Positions 8,339 through 18,303 of a stretch of DNA of 64,000 nt are shown in pieces. Under the pieces are notes generated by a model, which was not told the origin of the DNA, ran no database searches, and worked only from the letters and a program-made list of their open reading frames with translations. The stretch covers positions 1 through 64,000 of the forward strand of contig SPJM01000344.1 in NCBI GenBank assembly GCA_006844585.1, in the 5' to 3' direction. Numbering within the stretch: position 1 is the first letter of the stretch; each line of letters starts with the position of its first letter. Origin of the DNA: Methylococcaceae bacterium. GTDB taxonomy: Bacteria; Pseudomonadota; Gammaproteobacteria; Methylococcales; Methylomonadaceae. Made by a program: the position numbers and the translations under genes.

Positions 8339-8884
8339 ATGAGCAATCAAGACACCCAAACACCTTCCACCCAATCATTAATTATTTCCAGCCTGTGCGC
8401 CGTAGTGTTAGCGACAGTCGTGCTGTTTCTGTTTATATTACCGGCCGAATACGGTATAGACCCAAGCGGACTGGGCAAAAAAATCGGCCTGACCGCTTTA
8501 GCGGAGGCATCATCAAACGCTAATGCCAAACCAACCATCATGTCTTGTAATCAGCGCCTGGATAACTGGCAAGATGCTATCAGCATAGAAATTCCGGCCA
8601 ACCAGGGGGTGGAATATAAATTTCTGCTGGATAAAGGCGCTAAAATAGAATTTGCCTGGCATACTCAAGGCGGCGAATTATATTTCGACTTCCACGGCGA
8701 ACCTAAAGGCGATACCAGCGGTTATTTTCAAAGCTTTAAAGAAGCTACCGATCTAAAAAATAGCGGCGAATTGACTGCGCCTTTTAGCGGCTCGCATGGT
8801 TGGTATTGGGAAAATCGGCAAAACCGCCCGATTACCGTGCAACTCAGTACACGCGGTGAATACCAAATTCTTGGAATCATGTAG
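8339..8884 (+). CDS. Single-span membrane anchor protein of unknown role
   Basis: A 181-residue protein with one membrane segment near the N-terminus (about residues 14-34) and a periplasmic remainder of about 145 residues containing YKFLLDKGAKIEFAWHTQGGELYFDFHGEP and a C-terminal SGSHGWYWENRQNRPITVQL. Similar proteins are seen with HupE/UreJ-like genes, which suggests a periplasmic partner of that transporter. His, Trp and acidic residues in the domain could bind a metal, but that is inference. It is tightly linked to the gene before it (one base) and 73 bases before the receptor gene. Confidence 0.65.
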   Translation: MSNQDTQTPSTQSLIISSLCAVVLATVVLFLFILPAEYGIDPSGLGKKIGLTALAEASSNANAKPTIMSCNQRLDNWQDAISIEIPANQGVEYKFLLDKGAKIEFAWHTQGGELYFDFHGEPKGDTSGYFQSFKEATDLKNSGELTAPFSGSHGWYWENRQNRPITVQLSTRGEYQILGIM

Positions 8885-8957
8885 TATACTACTGACAAAT
8901 AGTTGTGAAACTTAAGCAACGCTTTAGTTAAACCATTCCTGATGTATTTTTGAAATT

Positions 8958-11057
8958 ATGGCCTCCCAACAAAACTCGGAATTTTCCAGCGCAACTCAAC
9001 TGATCAAAACAGCAATACACCACTTCAAGCTTAATTATTCGTCACCAGCATCTTTAATCAATAATAAAACGAAATCAGCGGCTTTAGCGCTACTCATAAC
9101 CCCGCTGGTCGGCCATGCTGAATTGATTCCGGAAGATTTGGTCTCCATGTCTCTGGACGAATTATCGCAATTGGATGTCATCGTCACTTCGGTCAACAAA
9201 AAACCGGAGCCCTTATCTAAAACAGCCGCCGCGATTCATGTCATCACTCACCATGACATCCGCAAATCAGGGGTTACCACTATACCGGATGCGCTGAGAA
9301 TGGCTCCCGGCATCCAAGTCGCCCAAATCGACCAAAACAAATGGTCAGTCACGGCCAGAGGCTTCAGCGGTCGTTTCGCTAATAAATTATTGGTGATGAT
9401 CGACGGTCGTACTGTCTACAATCCGTTTTTTACCGGCGTCTTTTGGGAAATGCAAAACGCCCAAATCGACAATATTGACCGCATCGAAGTGGTGCGCGGC
9501 CCAGCCGCCGCTTTATGGGGCGCCAACGCCGTTAACGGCGTTATTAATATCATCACCAAGCCGTCTGATAAAACTCAAGGCGGCGTTGTATCGGCGGCTG
9601 TCGGCAATATGCTTAAGCAAGGTTTTATGCGTTACGGCGGACGCATTGCCGATCAAGCTCATTACCGCTTGTATGCGGATTATCAATACCATGACGACGG
9701 TATTGATGATTTTGGACAAGACACTTCTGATCATTGGGATCAAGGTCAGGGCGGAGCGCGAATTGACTGGCAACCGAATCAACAAAATAAATTCACCCTA
9801 CAAGGCGATTATTCAAAGGGAAATTCACGCCATACCGATACCCCACCCCCGGGAGCAATTCCGCCTGTTGCAGATCTTAAAGATGTACAAGTAAAGTTTA
9901 GCGGCGGCAATCTGATTGCCGATTGGACACACCAGCAAGATCCGGATAATACCTTTTATTTAAAAATGTATTATGATCATTTTGAAAGGAAAGATCGAAG
10001 CATCAAACAAATTTATCAAACTTTTGATATGGAATTAAGGCATCGCAGCCTACCAGTCCAAAATTATGAAATAAATTGGGGACTCGGCTATCGCCTTATT
10101 GCAGACAGTGTGTATGGAAAAGCCGGTTTAACTTTAGTTCCCCCTGAACGCTCAACACAAGTATTTAGCGGATTCATTCAAAATGAATTGACTTTTATTC
10201 CCGATCAATTAAAAGCCATTATCGCCATGCGCCTGGAGCATAATGATTATACGGGGCTGGAATTTCAACCGACAGCGAGATTAATGTGGACGCCTAATCA
10301 AAATCACAGTTTTTGGGCTTCTTTTTCCAGAGCTGTGCAAGCCCCTTCGCGAAATACTTCCGATATCCGCCTAAATTTAAAAAGCATACCCGGAACCCCT
10401 CCCGTGTTAGTCGCTTTAGTCGGCAATTCAGAAGCCAACTCGGAAGAAGTTTTTGCATATGAAACCGGTTATCGATTTCAATTTTCCGATAAATTCAGTT
10501 TGGATTTAGCTGCTTTCTACAACATTTACGATGAACTAAGAACCATTGAACCCGGAACGCCCATTCTGGAATTAGACCAACAGCCCGTACGCATTCTGGC
10601 TCCGCAAAATGTGGATAACAAATTAGAAGGCGAGACCTATGGATTTGAAGCCGCTCTATTCTGGAAAGCCCATGACAAAGTCAAATTTCATGCCGCATAC
10701 ACATATACTAAACTGAACCTGCACTACAAAGATAACAGCCTGGACACCATTTATGAGGCCGCCGAAGGCGAAACGCCACAACAACAAGCTTCGTTACGCA
10801 CAGATTTAACGCTTAGCGAACAAATTAACACTCACTTATGGCTTCGCTATGTGGACAGCCTACCGGCGCAACAAATCCCTGATTATATAACTTTAGATGC
10901 TCGAATCTCCTGGCAAGCGCATCAATCCTTAGAAATATCCGTTACCGGGCAAAACTTGCTGGACGGTCGACATCCGGAATATAAACCGGAATTAATCGGT
11001 CTCACCACCAGTCAAGTCGAACGCAGTATTTTAGGCAAAATAGAATGGCGGTTTTGA
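8958..11057 (+). CDS. TonB-dependent outer membrane receptor
   Basis: A 699-residue receptor. The plug domain is clear (about residues 75-195): LDVIVTSVNKKPEPLSKTAAA, DALRMAPGIQVAQID, SVTARGFSGRFANKLLVMIDG and RIEVVRGPAAALWGANAVNGVINIITK. The remainder is a beta-barrel with alternating patterns ending in the aromatic terminal residue Phe (KIEWRF). The signal peptide is unusual: about 40 polar residues come before the hydrophobic core ALALLITPLVGHA, so an internal start may be used, although no good ribosome-binding site was found. The substrate is not known; adjacency to a HupE-like gene hints at a metal or metal complex. It is convergent with hisI. Confidence 0.9.
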   Translation: MASQQNSEFSSATQLIKTAIHHFKLNYSSPASLINNKTKSAALALLITPLVGHAELIPEDLVSMSLDELSQLDVIVTSVNKKPEPLSKTAAAIHVITHHDIRKSGVTTIPDALRMAPGIQVAQIDQNKWSVTARGFSGRFANKLLVMIDGRTVYNPFFTGVFWEMQNAQIDNIDRIEVVRGPAAALWGANAVNGVINIITKPSDKTQGGVVSAAVGNMLKQGFMRYGGRIADQAHYRLYADYQYHDDGIDDFGQDTSDHWDQGQGGARIDWQPNQQNKFTLQGDYSKGNSRHTDTPPPGAIPPVADLKDVQVKFSGGNLIADWTHQQDPDNTFYLKMYYDHFERKDRSIKQIYQTFDMELRHRSLPVQNYEINWGLGYRLIADSVYGKAGLTLVPPERSTQVFSGFIQNELTFIPDQLKAIIAMRLEHNDYTGLEFQPTARLMWTPNQNHSFWASFSRAVQAPSRNTSDIRLNLKSIPGTPPVLVALVGNSEANSEEVFAYETGYRFQFSDKFSLDLAAFYNIYDELRTIEPGTPILELDQQPVRILAPQNVDNKLEGETYGFEAALFWKAHDKVKFHAAYTYTKLNLHYKDNSLDTIYEAAEGETPQQQASLRTDLTLSEQINTHLWLRYVDSLPAQQIPDYITLDARISWQAHQSLEISVTGQNLLDGRHPEYKPELIGLTTSQVERSILGKIEWRF

Positions 11058-11078
11058 TGCGAAGCGAAAAACGATTAC

Positions 11079-11471
11079 TTACCTTTTCTGATAAATTTCT
11101 TTCGGGTCTTTAAGCACCCCTTCTTTTGCTTGCCATTGCCCATCGGCCAAACTACGATAAAAACAACTCTGGCGACCGGTGTGGCAAGCAATGCCGCCTT
11201 CTTGCTCAATCTGTAGCAAAATCACATCTTCATCACAATCCAATTGGATATCCAACACTTTCTGCCGATGTCCGGACTCCTCGCCTTTCCGCCATAATTT
11301 GTTCCGCGAGCGCGACCAATATATCGCGTAGCCTTGTTCCGCCGTCAGTCGCAACGACTCTCGATTCATCCAGGCGAACATCACCACTCGGCCGCTATCA
11401 GCCAACTGGGCGATGGCGGGAACCAGCCCGTCGTCAGTCCAGCGAATTTCATCCAGCCATTGTTCAGTCAT
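11079..11471 (-). CDS. hisI: Phosphoribosyl-AMP cyclohydrolase
   Basis: HisI opens the adenine ring of phosphoribosyl-AMP, the third step of histidine synthesis. The 130-residue, single-domain protein has the usual [30 protein letters not shown], the metal-binding [13 protein letters not shown] and [11 protein letters not shown]. It carries no HisE domain, consistent with the separate hisE at 2509. Its start overlaps the stop of hisF by one base, so it is the last gene of the leftward his operon. Confidence 0.96.
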   Translation of the reverse strand: MTEQWLDEIRWTDDGLVPAIAQLADSGRVVMFAWMNRESLRLTAEQGYAIYWSRSRNKLWRKGEESGHRQKVLDIQLDCDEDVILLQIEQEGGIACHTGRQSCFYRSLADGQWQAKEGVLKDPKEIYQKR

Positions 11472-12232
11472 TACAAACGCACCTCTATGCCTTGGCTCTG
11501 CATATGCTTTTTAGCCTGTTCGACGCTATATTCGGCAAAATGAAAAATACTGGCCGCCAAAACCGCATCCGCCTTACCTTGCAACACGCCTTCCGCCAAA
11601 TGATCTAAATTACCCACCCCGCCGGATGCAATCACCGGCACCGAAACCGCTTCACTGATCTTACGGGTTAACACCAGATCAAACCCTTCACGAGTGCCGT
11701 CTCTGTCCATACTGGTCAATAAAATCTCTCCGGCGCCGTAATCCACCATTTGTTTCGCCCACTCTATGGCGTCTATACCGGTCGGCTTGCGCCCGCCATG
11801 GGTAAAAATCTCCCATTGATTTTCGCCGGTTTGTTTGGCGTCTATCGCCACCACAATACATTGCGAGCCGAATTTTTCCGCCGCCTCGCGAACGAAATCC
11901 GGATTAAATACCGCTGCGCTGTTAATACCGACTTTATCGGCCCCGGCATTCAGCATGGTGCGGATATCATCAACCGTTCGAATGCCGCCGCCTACGGTTA
12001 AGGGAATAAACACCTCACTGGCGACCTGCTCCACCACATGCACGATGGTATCCCGATTATCATGGGTGGCGGTAATATCCAAAAAGGTGATTTCATCAGC
12101 GCCCTCTTTATCATAACGCCGCGCAACTTCAACCGGATCGCCCGCATCGCGAATATCAACAAATTGGACGCCCTTAACAACGCGCCCATTATCAACATCC
12201 AGGCAAGGAATAATTCGTTTAGCTAAGCCCAT
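11471..12232 (-). CDS. hisF: Imidazole glycerol phosphate synthase, cyclase subunit
   Basis: HisF is the synthase subunit that uses ammonia from HisH to form imidazole glycerol phosphate and AICAR. The 253-residue (beta/alpha)8 barrel shows the N-terminal [12 protein letters not shown] with the catalytic Asp, the phosphate loops around VGGGIRT and [10 protein letters not shown], and the second catalytic Asp in VVAIDAKQ. It lies directly after hisA with no gap and overlaps hisI by one base. Confidence 0.97.
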   Translation of the reverse strand: MGLAKRIIPCLDVDNGRVVKGVQFVDIRDAGDPVEVARRYDKEGADEITFLDITATHDNRDTIVHVVEQVASEVFIPLTVGGGIRTVDDIRTMLNAGADKVGINSAAVFNPDFVREAAEKFGSQCIVVAIDAKQTGENQWEIFTHGGRKPTGIDAIEWAKQMVDYGAGEILLTSMDRDGTREGFDLVLTRKISEAVSVPVIASGGVGNLDHLAEGVLQGKADAVLAASIFHFAEYSVEQAKKHMQSQGIEVRL

Positions 12233-12967
12233 TTATGCAAAACTCTCCGCTAATTTTTCCGCTTCCGCAAAATCTAAAGTACCCTCGTAGATTGCTCTAC
12301 CGGTAATCGCGCCCATAATGCCTTCATCAGCCACCGCGCCCAATGCTCGAATATCATCCAGATTGGTAATCCCTCCGGAGGCAATCACCGGAATGTGTAT
12401 GGAACCGGCTAATTTAGCAGTCGCCTCTACATTGACCCCTTCCATCATGCCGTCACGGGAAATATCCGTGTAAATAATCGCCTCCACGCCTTGGTCTTCA
12501 AATTTCTGAGCCATATCGATAACATCATGACGAGAAAGTTTGGACCAGCCGTCAATCGCGACTTTTCCATCTTTGGCATCCAAACCAACAATGATATGTC
12601 CAGGAAACTCAACCGCTACATCGGCGACGAAATGCGGCTCGCTAACCGCTTTGGTGCCGATAATGACATATTGCACCCCAGCATCTAAATAACCCTGAAT
12701 GGTGTCTTCATCCCGAATGCCGCCGCCGATTTGTACAGGCACATCCGGGAAAGCCTCTGCAATCGCTTTGATCACACCGGCATTTTTCGGCTTACCCGCA
12801 AATGCGCCGTCTAAATCCACCAAATGGATTCTTCGGGCGCCGGCTTCCACCCATTTGCCCGCCATGGCTACCGGGTCATCCGAAAAAACAGTATTATCAT
12901 CCATGCGCCCTTGGCGCAATCTTACACATTTCCCTTCTTTTAAATCAATTGCAGGTATTAAAAGCAT
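12233..12967 (-). CDS. hisA: ProFAR isomerase
   Basis: HisA isomerises the aminoaldose ProFAR to the ketose PRFAR. The 244-residue barrel has the N-terminal [19 protein letters not shown] with the catalytic Asp, [22 protein letters not shown], the second Asp in [15 protein letters not shown], and [11 protein letters not shown] near the end. It is related to HisF by the same fold, but the [10 protein letters not shown] start distinguishes it. It is 42 bases after hisH and abuts hisF. Confidence 0.97.
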   Translation of the reverse strand: MLLIPAIDLKEGKCVRLRQGRMDDNTVFSDDPVAMAGKWVEAGARRIHLVDLDGAFAGKPKNAGVIKAIAEAFPDVPVQIGGGIRDEDTIQGYLDAGVQYVIIGTKAVSEPHFVADVAVEFPGHIIVGLDAKDGKVAIDGWSKLSRHDVIDMAQKFEDQGVEAIIYTDISRDGMMEGVNVEATAKLAGSIHIPVIASGGITNLDDIRALGAVADEGIMGAITGRAIYEGTLDFAEAEKLAESFA

Positions 12968-13009
12968 AGCGATTTCTCTGTATTTATAATAATTTTTAGA
13001 AAACCTGAT

Positions 13010-13651
13010 TTAAACTTGGCCATCCCAATGTAAAAAATTTTTCAACAACTGCAAACCCATGGTTTGACTTTTTTCAGGATGAAACTGCACGGCAAAGATA
13101 TTATCCTTGGCCAAGGCGCAGGCAAACTCATCCGGGTAAAAACTACTTGCGCTCAAGTACTGTTGTTGAGCCGGAACGGCATAATAGCTGTGAACAAAAT
13201 AAAAACGGCTGAATTGAGGAATATTCGCCCATAAAGGATGCGAAGCTTGTTTAACTTGATTCCAGCCCATATGCGGAATTTTCAAAACCTCGCCATCGTC
13301 GCCCCGCAAACCGTCTGCAAAATGCACCACTTTGCCGGGTATCAAATCTAGGCACTGAGTATGATCATTTTCTTCGCTTTCGCTCAATAATGCCTGCATG
13401 CCCAAACAAATACCCAATAAAGGACGCTGCCCGGCTATTTCAGAGATTACTTCAGCCAAACCGGTCTGTTGCAAAGCGCTCATGCAATCGCGAATAGCGC
13501 CGACGCCGGGAAACACCACCCGGTCCGCCTTTTGAATAGCGTTTTTATCGGAAACAATTTGAACATTGACGGATGAATCGGCATGTTGCAATGCCTTGGC
13601 GATTGAATGAAGGTTGCCCATACCGTAATCAATAACAGCAACTGATGACAT
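13010..13651 (-). CDS. hisH: Imidazole glycerol phosphate synthase, glutaminase subunit
   Basis: HisH is the class I glutamine amidotransferase that feeds ammonia to HisF. The 213-residue protein opens with VAVIDYGMGNLHS, has the nucleophile elbow GICLGMQALL, and the His-Glu pair in FHPEKSQTMG. An upstream in-frame start at 13762 would add 37 residues and would overlap hisB; the ATG at 13651 was chosen because the family N-terminus starts there. It lies 55 bases downstream of hisB in the same operon. Confidence 0.96.
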   Translation of the reverse strand: MSSVAVIDYGMGNLHSIAKALQHADSSVNVQIVSDKNAIQKADRVVFPGVGAIRDCMSALQQTGLAEVISEIAGQRPLLGICLGMQALLSESEENDHTQCLDLIPGKVVHFADGLRGDDGEVLKIPHMGWNQVKQASHPLWANIPQFSRFYFVHSYYAVPAQQQYLSASSFYPDEFACALAKDNIFAVQFHPEKSQTMGLQLLKNFLHWDGQV

Positions 13652-13706
13652 AACTGATTTTTTTCGTTCGTTGATGAAACGGAGTTTGTTGATTCCGATT
13701 TTGTTG

Positions 13707-14300
13707 TTATAACATTCCTTTAGTAGACGGTAGTATACCCGCCATTCTTGGATCTTCCGCAATAGCCATGCGAATTGCTCGACCCAAAGCCTTAAAAATG
13801 GTCTCGGCTATATGATGAGCATTGCGGCCTTTCAAGCTATCGATATGCAAAGTCACATGCGCATGATTAACGAAGCCTTGAAAAAACTCGACGAACAAAT
13901 CCACATCAAAAGCGCCGATCATAGAGCGGCTAAATTCAACATCATAGCTTAGCCCCGGCCTTCCGGAAAAGTCGATGACCACCCGCGATAAAGCTTCATC
14001 CAAGGGCACGTAGGCATGACCATAACGGGTAATCCCTTTTTTGTCGCCTAAGGCCTGAGTAAACGCCTGCCCCAAGGTAATCCCCAAATCTTCAACCGTA
14101 TGATGGGCGTCAATATGCAAATCACCCTGCGCTTTAATATCCATGTCGATCATGCCGTGCCGTGCCACTTGATCCAACATATGGTCCAAAAAAGGCACGC
14201 CGGTATTAAATGAGGCAGCGCCTTGTCCGTCCAAATTGATGCTGACGCTAATCTGGGTTTCTAAAGTATTTCTTTCGACCGTAGCCGTTCTTGCTGTCAT
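13707..14300 (-). CDS. hisB: Imidazoleglycerol-phosphate dehydratase
   Basis: HisB removes water from imidazole glycerol phosphate, a Mn-dependent step. The 197-residue protein is the single-function form without the N-terminal phosphatase of enteric HisB. Metal-binding His clusters are visible: [23 protein letters not shown] and [16 protein letters not shown]. It is the first gene of the leftward operon hisB-hisH-hisA-hisF-hisI, so the operon promoter must lie in the 138 bases between it and typA. Confidence 0.97.
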   Translation of the reverse strand: MTARTATVERNTLETQISVSINLDGQGAASFNTGVPFLDHMLDQVARHGMIDMDIKAQGDLHIDAHHTVEDLGITLGQAFTQALGDKKGITRYGHAYVPLDEALSRVVIDFSGRPGLSYDVEFSRSMIGAFDVDLFVEFFQGFVNHAHVTLHIDSLKGRNAHHIAETIFKALGRAIRMAIAEDPRMAGILPSTKGML

Positions 14301-14407
14301 GTTATTTCAAAGAAATTGAATATTTCAATCGGGCGCTATTTCGAGCTTCATAGCGTTATAAAACGCCATTCTACTATGAATTTTAAAACCCTGCTGAAAA
14401 CAATATA

Positions 14408-14431
14408 CTTCGCATGGTTACCAAGGCGAAG
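14408..14431 (-). terminator. Hairpin downstream of typA, possible terminator
   Basis: CTTCGC and GCGAAG form the outer six pairs of a near-palindrome of 24 bases that begins just 8 bases past the typA stop codon. No clear T run follows, so it may be a transcript-end hairpin rather than a classic terminator. Confidence 0.4.
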
Positions 14432-14438
14432 TCTGTTC

Positions 14439-16247
14439 TTATCTCGACGCTCTTTTGCGTTCGATCTCAGTGAGCAGTTTTTTACGCAGACGAATTGACT
14501 GCGGCGTCACCTCGACCAGCTCGTCATCGCCAATAAACTCCAGCGCTTGCTCCAAAGTCATTTTCTGAATTTTAGTCAAAATCATGTTTTCATCACTGCC
14601 AGCGGCTCTGATGTTGGTCAATTGCTTGGCCTTAGTCGGATTGACCACCAAATCATTGGAACGCGAATGGATGCCGACCAACATGCCCTCATAAACCTCT
14701 TCGGCATGGGTAATAAACAACTCGCCTCGGTCTTGCAAATTGAACAAGGCAAAGGCCAAAGCTTTACCTTTCACCATAGAAACCAAAACGCCGCGATTAC
14801 GTTCGCCCACGCCGCCTTCTTTCATAGGACCATAGTGATCAAAAACATGATACAACAAACCGGAACCGGAAGTGCTGGTCATAAATTCAGTTTGAAAACC
14901 AATCAGCCCCCGCGAAGGCATAATGTATTCCAGACGAATCCGTCCTTTGCCGTCGGGCACCATATTTTGTAAATCGCCTTTTCGCTCCCCCAGCTTTTCC
15001 ATGATCGCGCCTTGGTGATCTTCTTCCACCTCAATCGTGACCATTTCAAAAGGTTCGCACATTTCGCCGTCAATTTCCTTAATAATGACTTCCGGCCTGG
15101 AAACACCCAGCTCATAACCTTCCCGGCGCATATTTTCAATCAACACTGATAAATGCAACTCGCCGCGACCGGACACTTTAAATTTATCCGGGTCATCGGT
15201 ATCTTCCACCCGCAAAGCCACATTATGCTGCAATTCTTTATGCAAGCGATCACGAATCTGTCGGGAAGTCAAAAACTTCCCTTCGCGACCGGCAAAGGGC
15301 GACGTATTAACCTGGAAAGCCATACTGACTGTCGGCTCATCCACCGATAAAGGGGGCAAGGCTTCAACCGCCTCCGGGTCGCATAAGGTATCGGATATTT
15401 GTAATTTATCAATGCCGGTAAAGGCGATAATATCGCCCGCGCGCGCTTGTTTTACCTCAACTCTTTCCAAGCCGTGAAAGCCGAATATCTGTAACATTCT
15501 TCCACTACGGGTTTTGCCCTCCATATCGACAATCGTCAACGGCATATTGGTTTTTACCACGCCGCGCTTAATCCTGCCGACGCCGATTACGCCCACATAG
15601 GAATTATAATCCAGACTGGTCACCTGCATTTGAAACGCCCCGTCCAAGTCAACATCCGGCGGACTGACCTTTTCAACAATGGTTTCAAACAAAGGCTCCA
15701 TATCGCCGTCAAAAACATCATCTTGCAAACTGGCGTAACCATTCAGCGCGGAAGCGTAAACAATGGGAAAGTCCAACTGATCATCGGTTGCCCCCAAGCG
15801 ATCAAACAGGTCAAAAGTTTGATCAATCACCCAATCGGGTCTGGCGCCCGGCCTGTCAACCTTGTTGATCACTACAATAGGGTTCAATCCTAAAGCGAAG
15901 GCTTTCTGGGTGACAAAACGGGTTTGCGGCATGGGGCCGTCAACCGCATCAACCAATAATAAAACCGAATCGACCATTGACAACACACGCTCAACCTCGC
16001 CGCCGAAATCAGCATGCCCCGGCGTATCAACAATATTGATGTGATAGTCTTTCCAATCAATGGCGGTATTTTTCGCCAAAATAGTAATGCCCCGCTCTTT
16101 TTCCAGGTCATTGGAATCCATCACCCGCTCATCCACCTTTTCATGCGAAGCAAAGGTGCCGGATTGTTGTAAAAGTTGATCAACCAATGTAGTTTTCCCA
16201 TGGTCGACATGTGCAATAATGGCAATATTTCTAAGTTTTTCGATCAC
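14439..16247 (-). CDS. typA: Translational GTPase TypA/BipA
   Basis: A ribosome-associated GTPase needed for growth under stress and low temperature. The 602-residue length with the chosen start matches the family. The G motifs are clear: AHVDHGKTT (G1), [14 protein letters not shown] (G3) and NKVDRPGA (G4). Then come domains II and III similar to EF-G and the TypA-specific C-terminal domain ([14 protein letters not shown] and beyond). The GTG at 16247 gives the usual start [17 protein letters not shown]; the extension to a TTG at 16283 lacks support. It is transcribed alone toward the his operon. Confidence 0.96.
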   Translation of the reverse strand: MIEKLRNIAIIAHVDHGKTTLVDQLLQQSGTFASHEKVDERVMDSNDLEKERGITILAKNTAIDWKDYHINIVDTPGHADFGGEVERVLSMVDSVLLLVDAVDGPMPQTRFVTQKAFALGLNPIVVINKVDRPGARPDWVIDQTFDLFDRLGATDDQLDFPIVYASALNGYASLQDDVFDGDMEPLFETIVEKVSPPDVDLDGAFQMQVTSLDYNSYVGVIGVGRIKRGVVKTNMPLTIVDMEGKTRSGRMLQIFGFHGLERVEVKQARAGDIIAFTGIDKLQISDTLCDPEAVEALPPLSVDEPTVSMAFQVNTSPFAGREGKFLTSRQIRDRLHKELQHNVALRVEDTDDPDKFKVSGRGELHLSVLIENMRREGYELGVSRPEVIIKEIDGEMCEPFEMVTIEVEEDHQGAIMEKLGERKGDLQNMVPDGKGRIRLEYIMPSRGLIGFQTEFMTSTSGSGLLYHVFDHYGPMKEGGVGERNRGVLVSMVKGKALAFALFNLQDRGELFITHAEEVYEGMLVGIHSRSNDLVVNPTKAKQLTNIRAAGSDENMILTKIQKMTLEQALEFIGDDELVEVTPQSIRLRKKLLTEIERKRASR

Positions 16248-16447
16248 TGTATTAGAATGATAAGTTAATATTCGGAGTAACAATCCGCCCGCAAAGCATT
16301 ACAAAAGACAAAGCCGACCCAATATCGAAGGACTGTTATCTGTAAAAAAATGGGAAGATTGAAGGAATGCGCTGTCTTCTATCAGCTAAAGGTTGGTGTT
16401 GTTACATTCAAGAAAAATATCTCTGTAGAAATTCAGCGTCCTGTTGA

Positions 16448-17029
16448 TTAAACGGACGTAATTTTCTGACCAATATAATAAGCTTCGTTGCGGTCGCCGG
16501 ATTGCAAATCGCCAATCCGAGCATTTTCTTGATAATAAACCGTCTTTAATGCTTGAAACATCTGCAACAATTCATTTTCTTGCAATAGAAAGTCAGGATT
16601 ATTCGGGCCGACGGCATTCGGTTTATCTTGAATGAATGTTTGATAGAAAAGCAGCCCTTTTGGTTTTAAAGCGGCCATTATCTCATGACTCAGCCGACGG
16701 TCAAGGTAGCGACTGATAATTATCACGTCAAATGTATTGTTCGGCAGTAAATCAGGCGTAATGTCGACTTGCTTTGAGGCAATTTGCAACTGATTGCTTT
16801 TTGCATATCGGTCTAAAAAAGCTAAAGCGACATCGGAAAAATCCCATGCTTGAACTGAAAGCCCTTTTTCAGCTAAAAAACAAGCATTGGCTCCTGCTCC
16901 GCAAGCCAAATCCAAGGCTAATCCCGAGTCCGGCAATAAGAAATCATTTTCAAACAAAACCTTTGCAGTTTCGGGCATTGCCGTTTGCCCTCGATATTTG
17001 GCATTCCATTTTTCTCGGTTACTACCCAT
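16448..17029 (-). CDS. Class I SAM-dependent methyltransferase
   Basis: A 193-residue methyltransferase of the small TehB/UbiE-like type. Motif I is LALDLACGAGANACFLA with the SAM-binding Gly-rich loop, then WDFSDVALAFLDRYA for the acidic residue that contacts the SAM ribose, and FDVIIISRYLDRRL for motif IV. The substrate cannot be told. The start could also be the ATG at 17071, which adds 14 residues (MTRRLHAIKNNDKL); MGSNREKWNAKYRG is the typical N-terminus of this kind of enzyme, so 17029 was preferred, though no clear ribosome-binding site marks either. A 47-base gap separates the longer form from the LysR regulator upstream on the same strand. Confidence 0.85.
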   Translation of the reverse strand: MGSNREKWNAKYRGQTAMPETAKVLFENDFLLPDSGLALDLACGAGANACFLAEKGLSVQAWDFSDVALAFLDRYAKSNQLQIASKQVDITPDLLPNNTFDVIIISRYLDRRLSHEIMAALKPKGLLFYQTFIQDKPNAVGPNNPDFLLQENELLQMFQALKTVYYQENARIGDLQSGDRNEAYYIGQKITSV

Positions 17030-17118
17030 CAGCTTGTCATTGTTTTTTATGGCGTGTAAGCGCCGGGTCATGGTATGGCTAAAATCGTATCAACAATTGG
17101 CGAAAGGCTCATCGTAAA

Positions 17119-18018
17119 CTATTGCATACCTGTTCTGGCCGGCAGCCACTCTTGGGCAAAATCAATAAAAGAGCGTACTTTGGCTGATAAATATTTACGG
17201 TGCGGATAAACAACATGAATATCCAAGGGATCAATAGAATAATCCTGCATCACAGGCACTAATTTACCTTTTTCCAAATCCCGCCCGACAATATAATTTG
17301 GCAACATCACCAAGCCCAAGCCATTCACAGCCGCCACTCTGATCGGATCAGCCATATTCGCCTGCATTCTACCAACCACATTCACTTCCCGGGGCCCAAG
17401 AATACCTTTAAAGCGCCATTTATTAAACGGCGGGATCGCCCAGTTCACCAAACAACTATGATCTTCCAAGTCTTCAGGATCATGAGGTTCGCCATGCTGC
17501 TCCAAATACTCCGGAGAGGCGCAGATTATCAATGCCGATGTAGCCAACTTTCTAGCCACCAAACTGGTATCGCTGATTGAGCCCAAATAAATGGCAATAT
17601 CAACGCCTTCATCAATCAAGTCAACTTGACCGCCTTTAAGAATCATCTCGACTTGCAAATCAGGATAAATTTTCAAATATTCAGTCAACGCGGGCGCAAT
17701 CTGAGTGGCGCCTAACACCGGCGGCGAACTGATCTTTAATACCCCGCGCGGTTCACGCTGGAGATGGGTGACCGCCGCCTCCATCTCTTCCACATCCAGC
17801 AAAACCTGCTGACAACGCTCCAAATAAGACTCGCCTACCTCGGTTAAACTCAAGCTTCGGGTTGTCCGATTAAATAATCGTATATTCAGCATGCTTTCCA
17901 ATTGCATAATATGCTTGGTCGCCATCGCTCTGGAAATGCCTAAATCTCTTGCCGCGCCAGCAAAGCTCCCCGCTTTTGCAACCCTGACAAAAACGCCCAT
18001 ACTTGTCAATTTGTCCAT
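17119..18018 (-). CDS. LysR family transcriptional regulator
   Basis: A 299-residue regulator with an N-terminal winged helix-turn-helix (FVRVAKAGSFAGAARDLGISRAMATKHIMQLESMLNIRLFNRTTR, about residues 10-54) and a C-terminal effector-binding domain. The sequence after the DNA-binding part (VLLDVEEMEAAVTHLQREPRGVLKIS) is of the CrgA/AaeR-like LysR subgroup. No clear target operon lies next to it; the region 18019-18303 is the likely promoter region and holds no gene. Effector unknown. Confidence 0.92.
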   Translation of the reverse strand: MDKLTSMGVFVRVAKAGSFAGAARDLGISRAMATKHIMQLESMLNIRLFNRTTRSLSLTEVGESYLERCQQVLLDVEEMEAAVTHLQREPRGVLKISSPPVLGATQIAPALTEYLKIYPDLQVEMILKGGQVDLIDEGVDIAIYLGSISDTSLVARKLATSALIICASPEYLEQHGEPHDPEDLEDHSCLVNWAIPPFNKWRFKGILGPREVNVVGRMQANMADPIRVAAVNGLGLVMLPNYIVGRDLEKGKLVPVMQDYSIDPLDIHVVYPHRKYLSAKVRSFIDFAQEWLPARTGMQ

Positions 18019-18303
18019 TCACCCTTCTCCACTATCGTTCTCCCCGCCACAGCTCGCTGCCATCCCAAAAAAAGCATTTCAACACCCGAGCCGACCACAG
18101 GCAATCGCATAAAACCATCAATTTAAAATTATCTCTTATTAGTTTACAATTTATTAACTATAACCGCTATTGTAAACTTTTTATTTGCAGGTATAGTAGA
18201 GACCTTAGTAACAGCATCAAGTTCTTGACTGTCCGTCATACTTTTTAGCTAGTAGCTAATATTTGTAATCCTCCTTACTCCTTAGCTTCCATCGTGCAGA
18301 TTT

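Noticed and set aside
8884-8957. Cobalamin riboswitch before the TonB-dependent receptor
   Set aside because: The 73-base gap is too short and lacks the B12-box sequence.
14903-15139. Second minus-strand frame within typA
   Set aside because: Different frame of the same conserved gene, no separate support.
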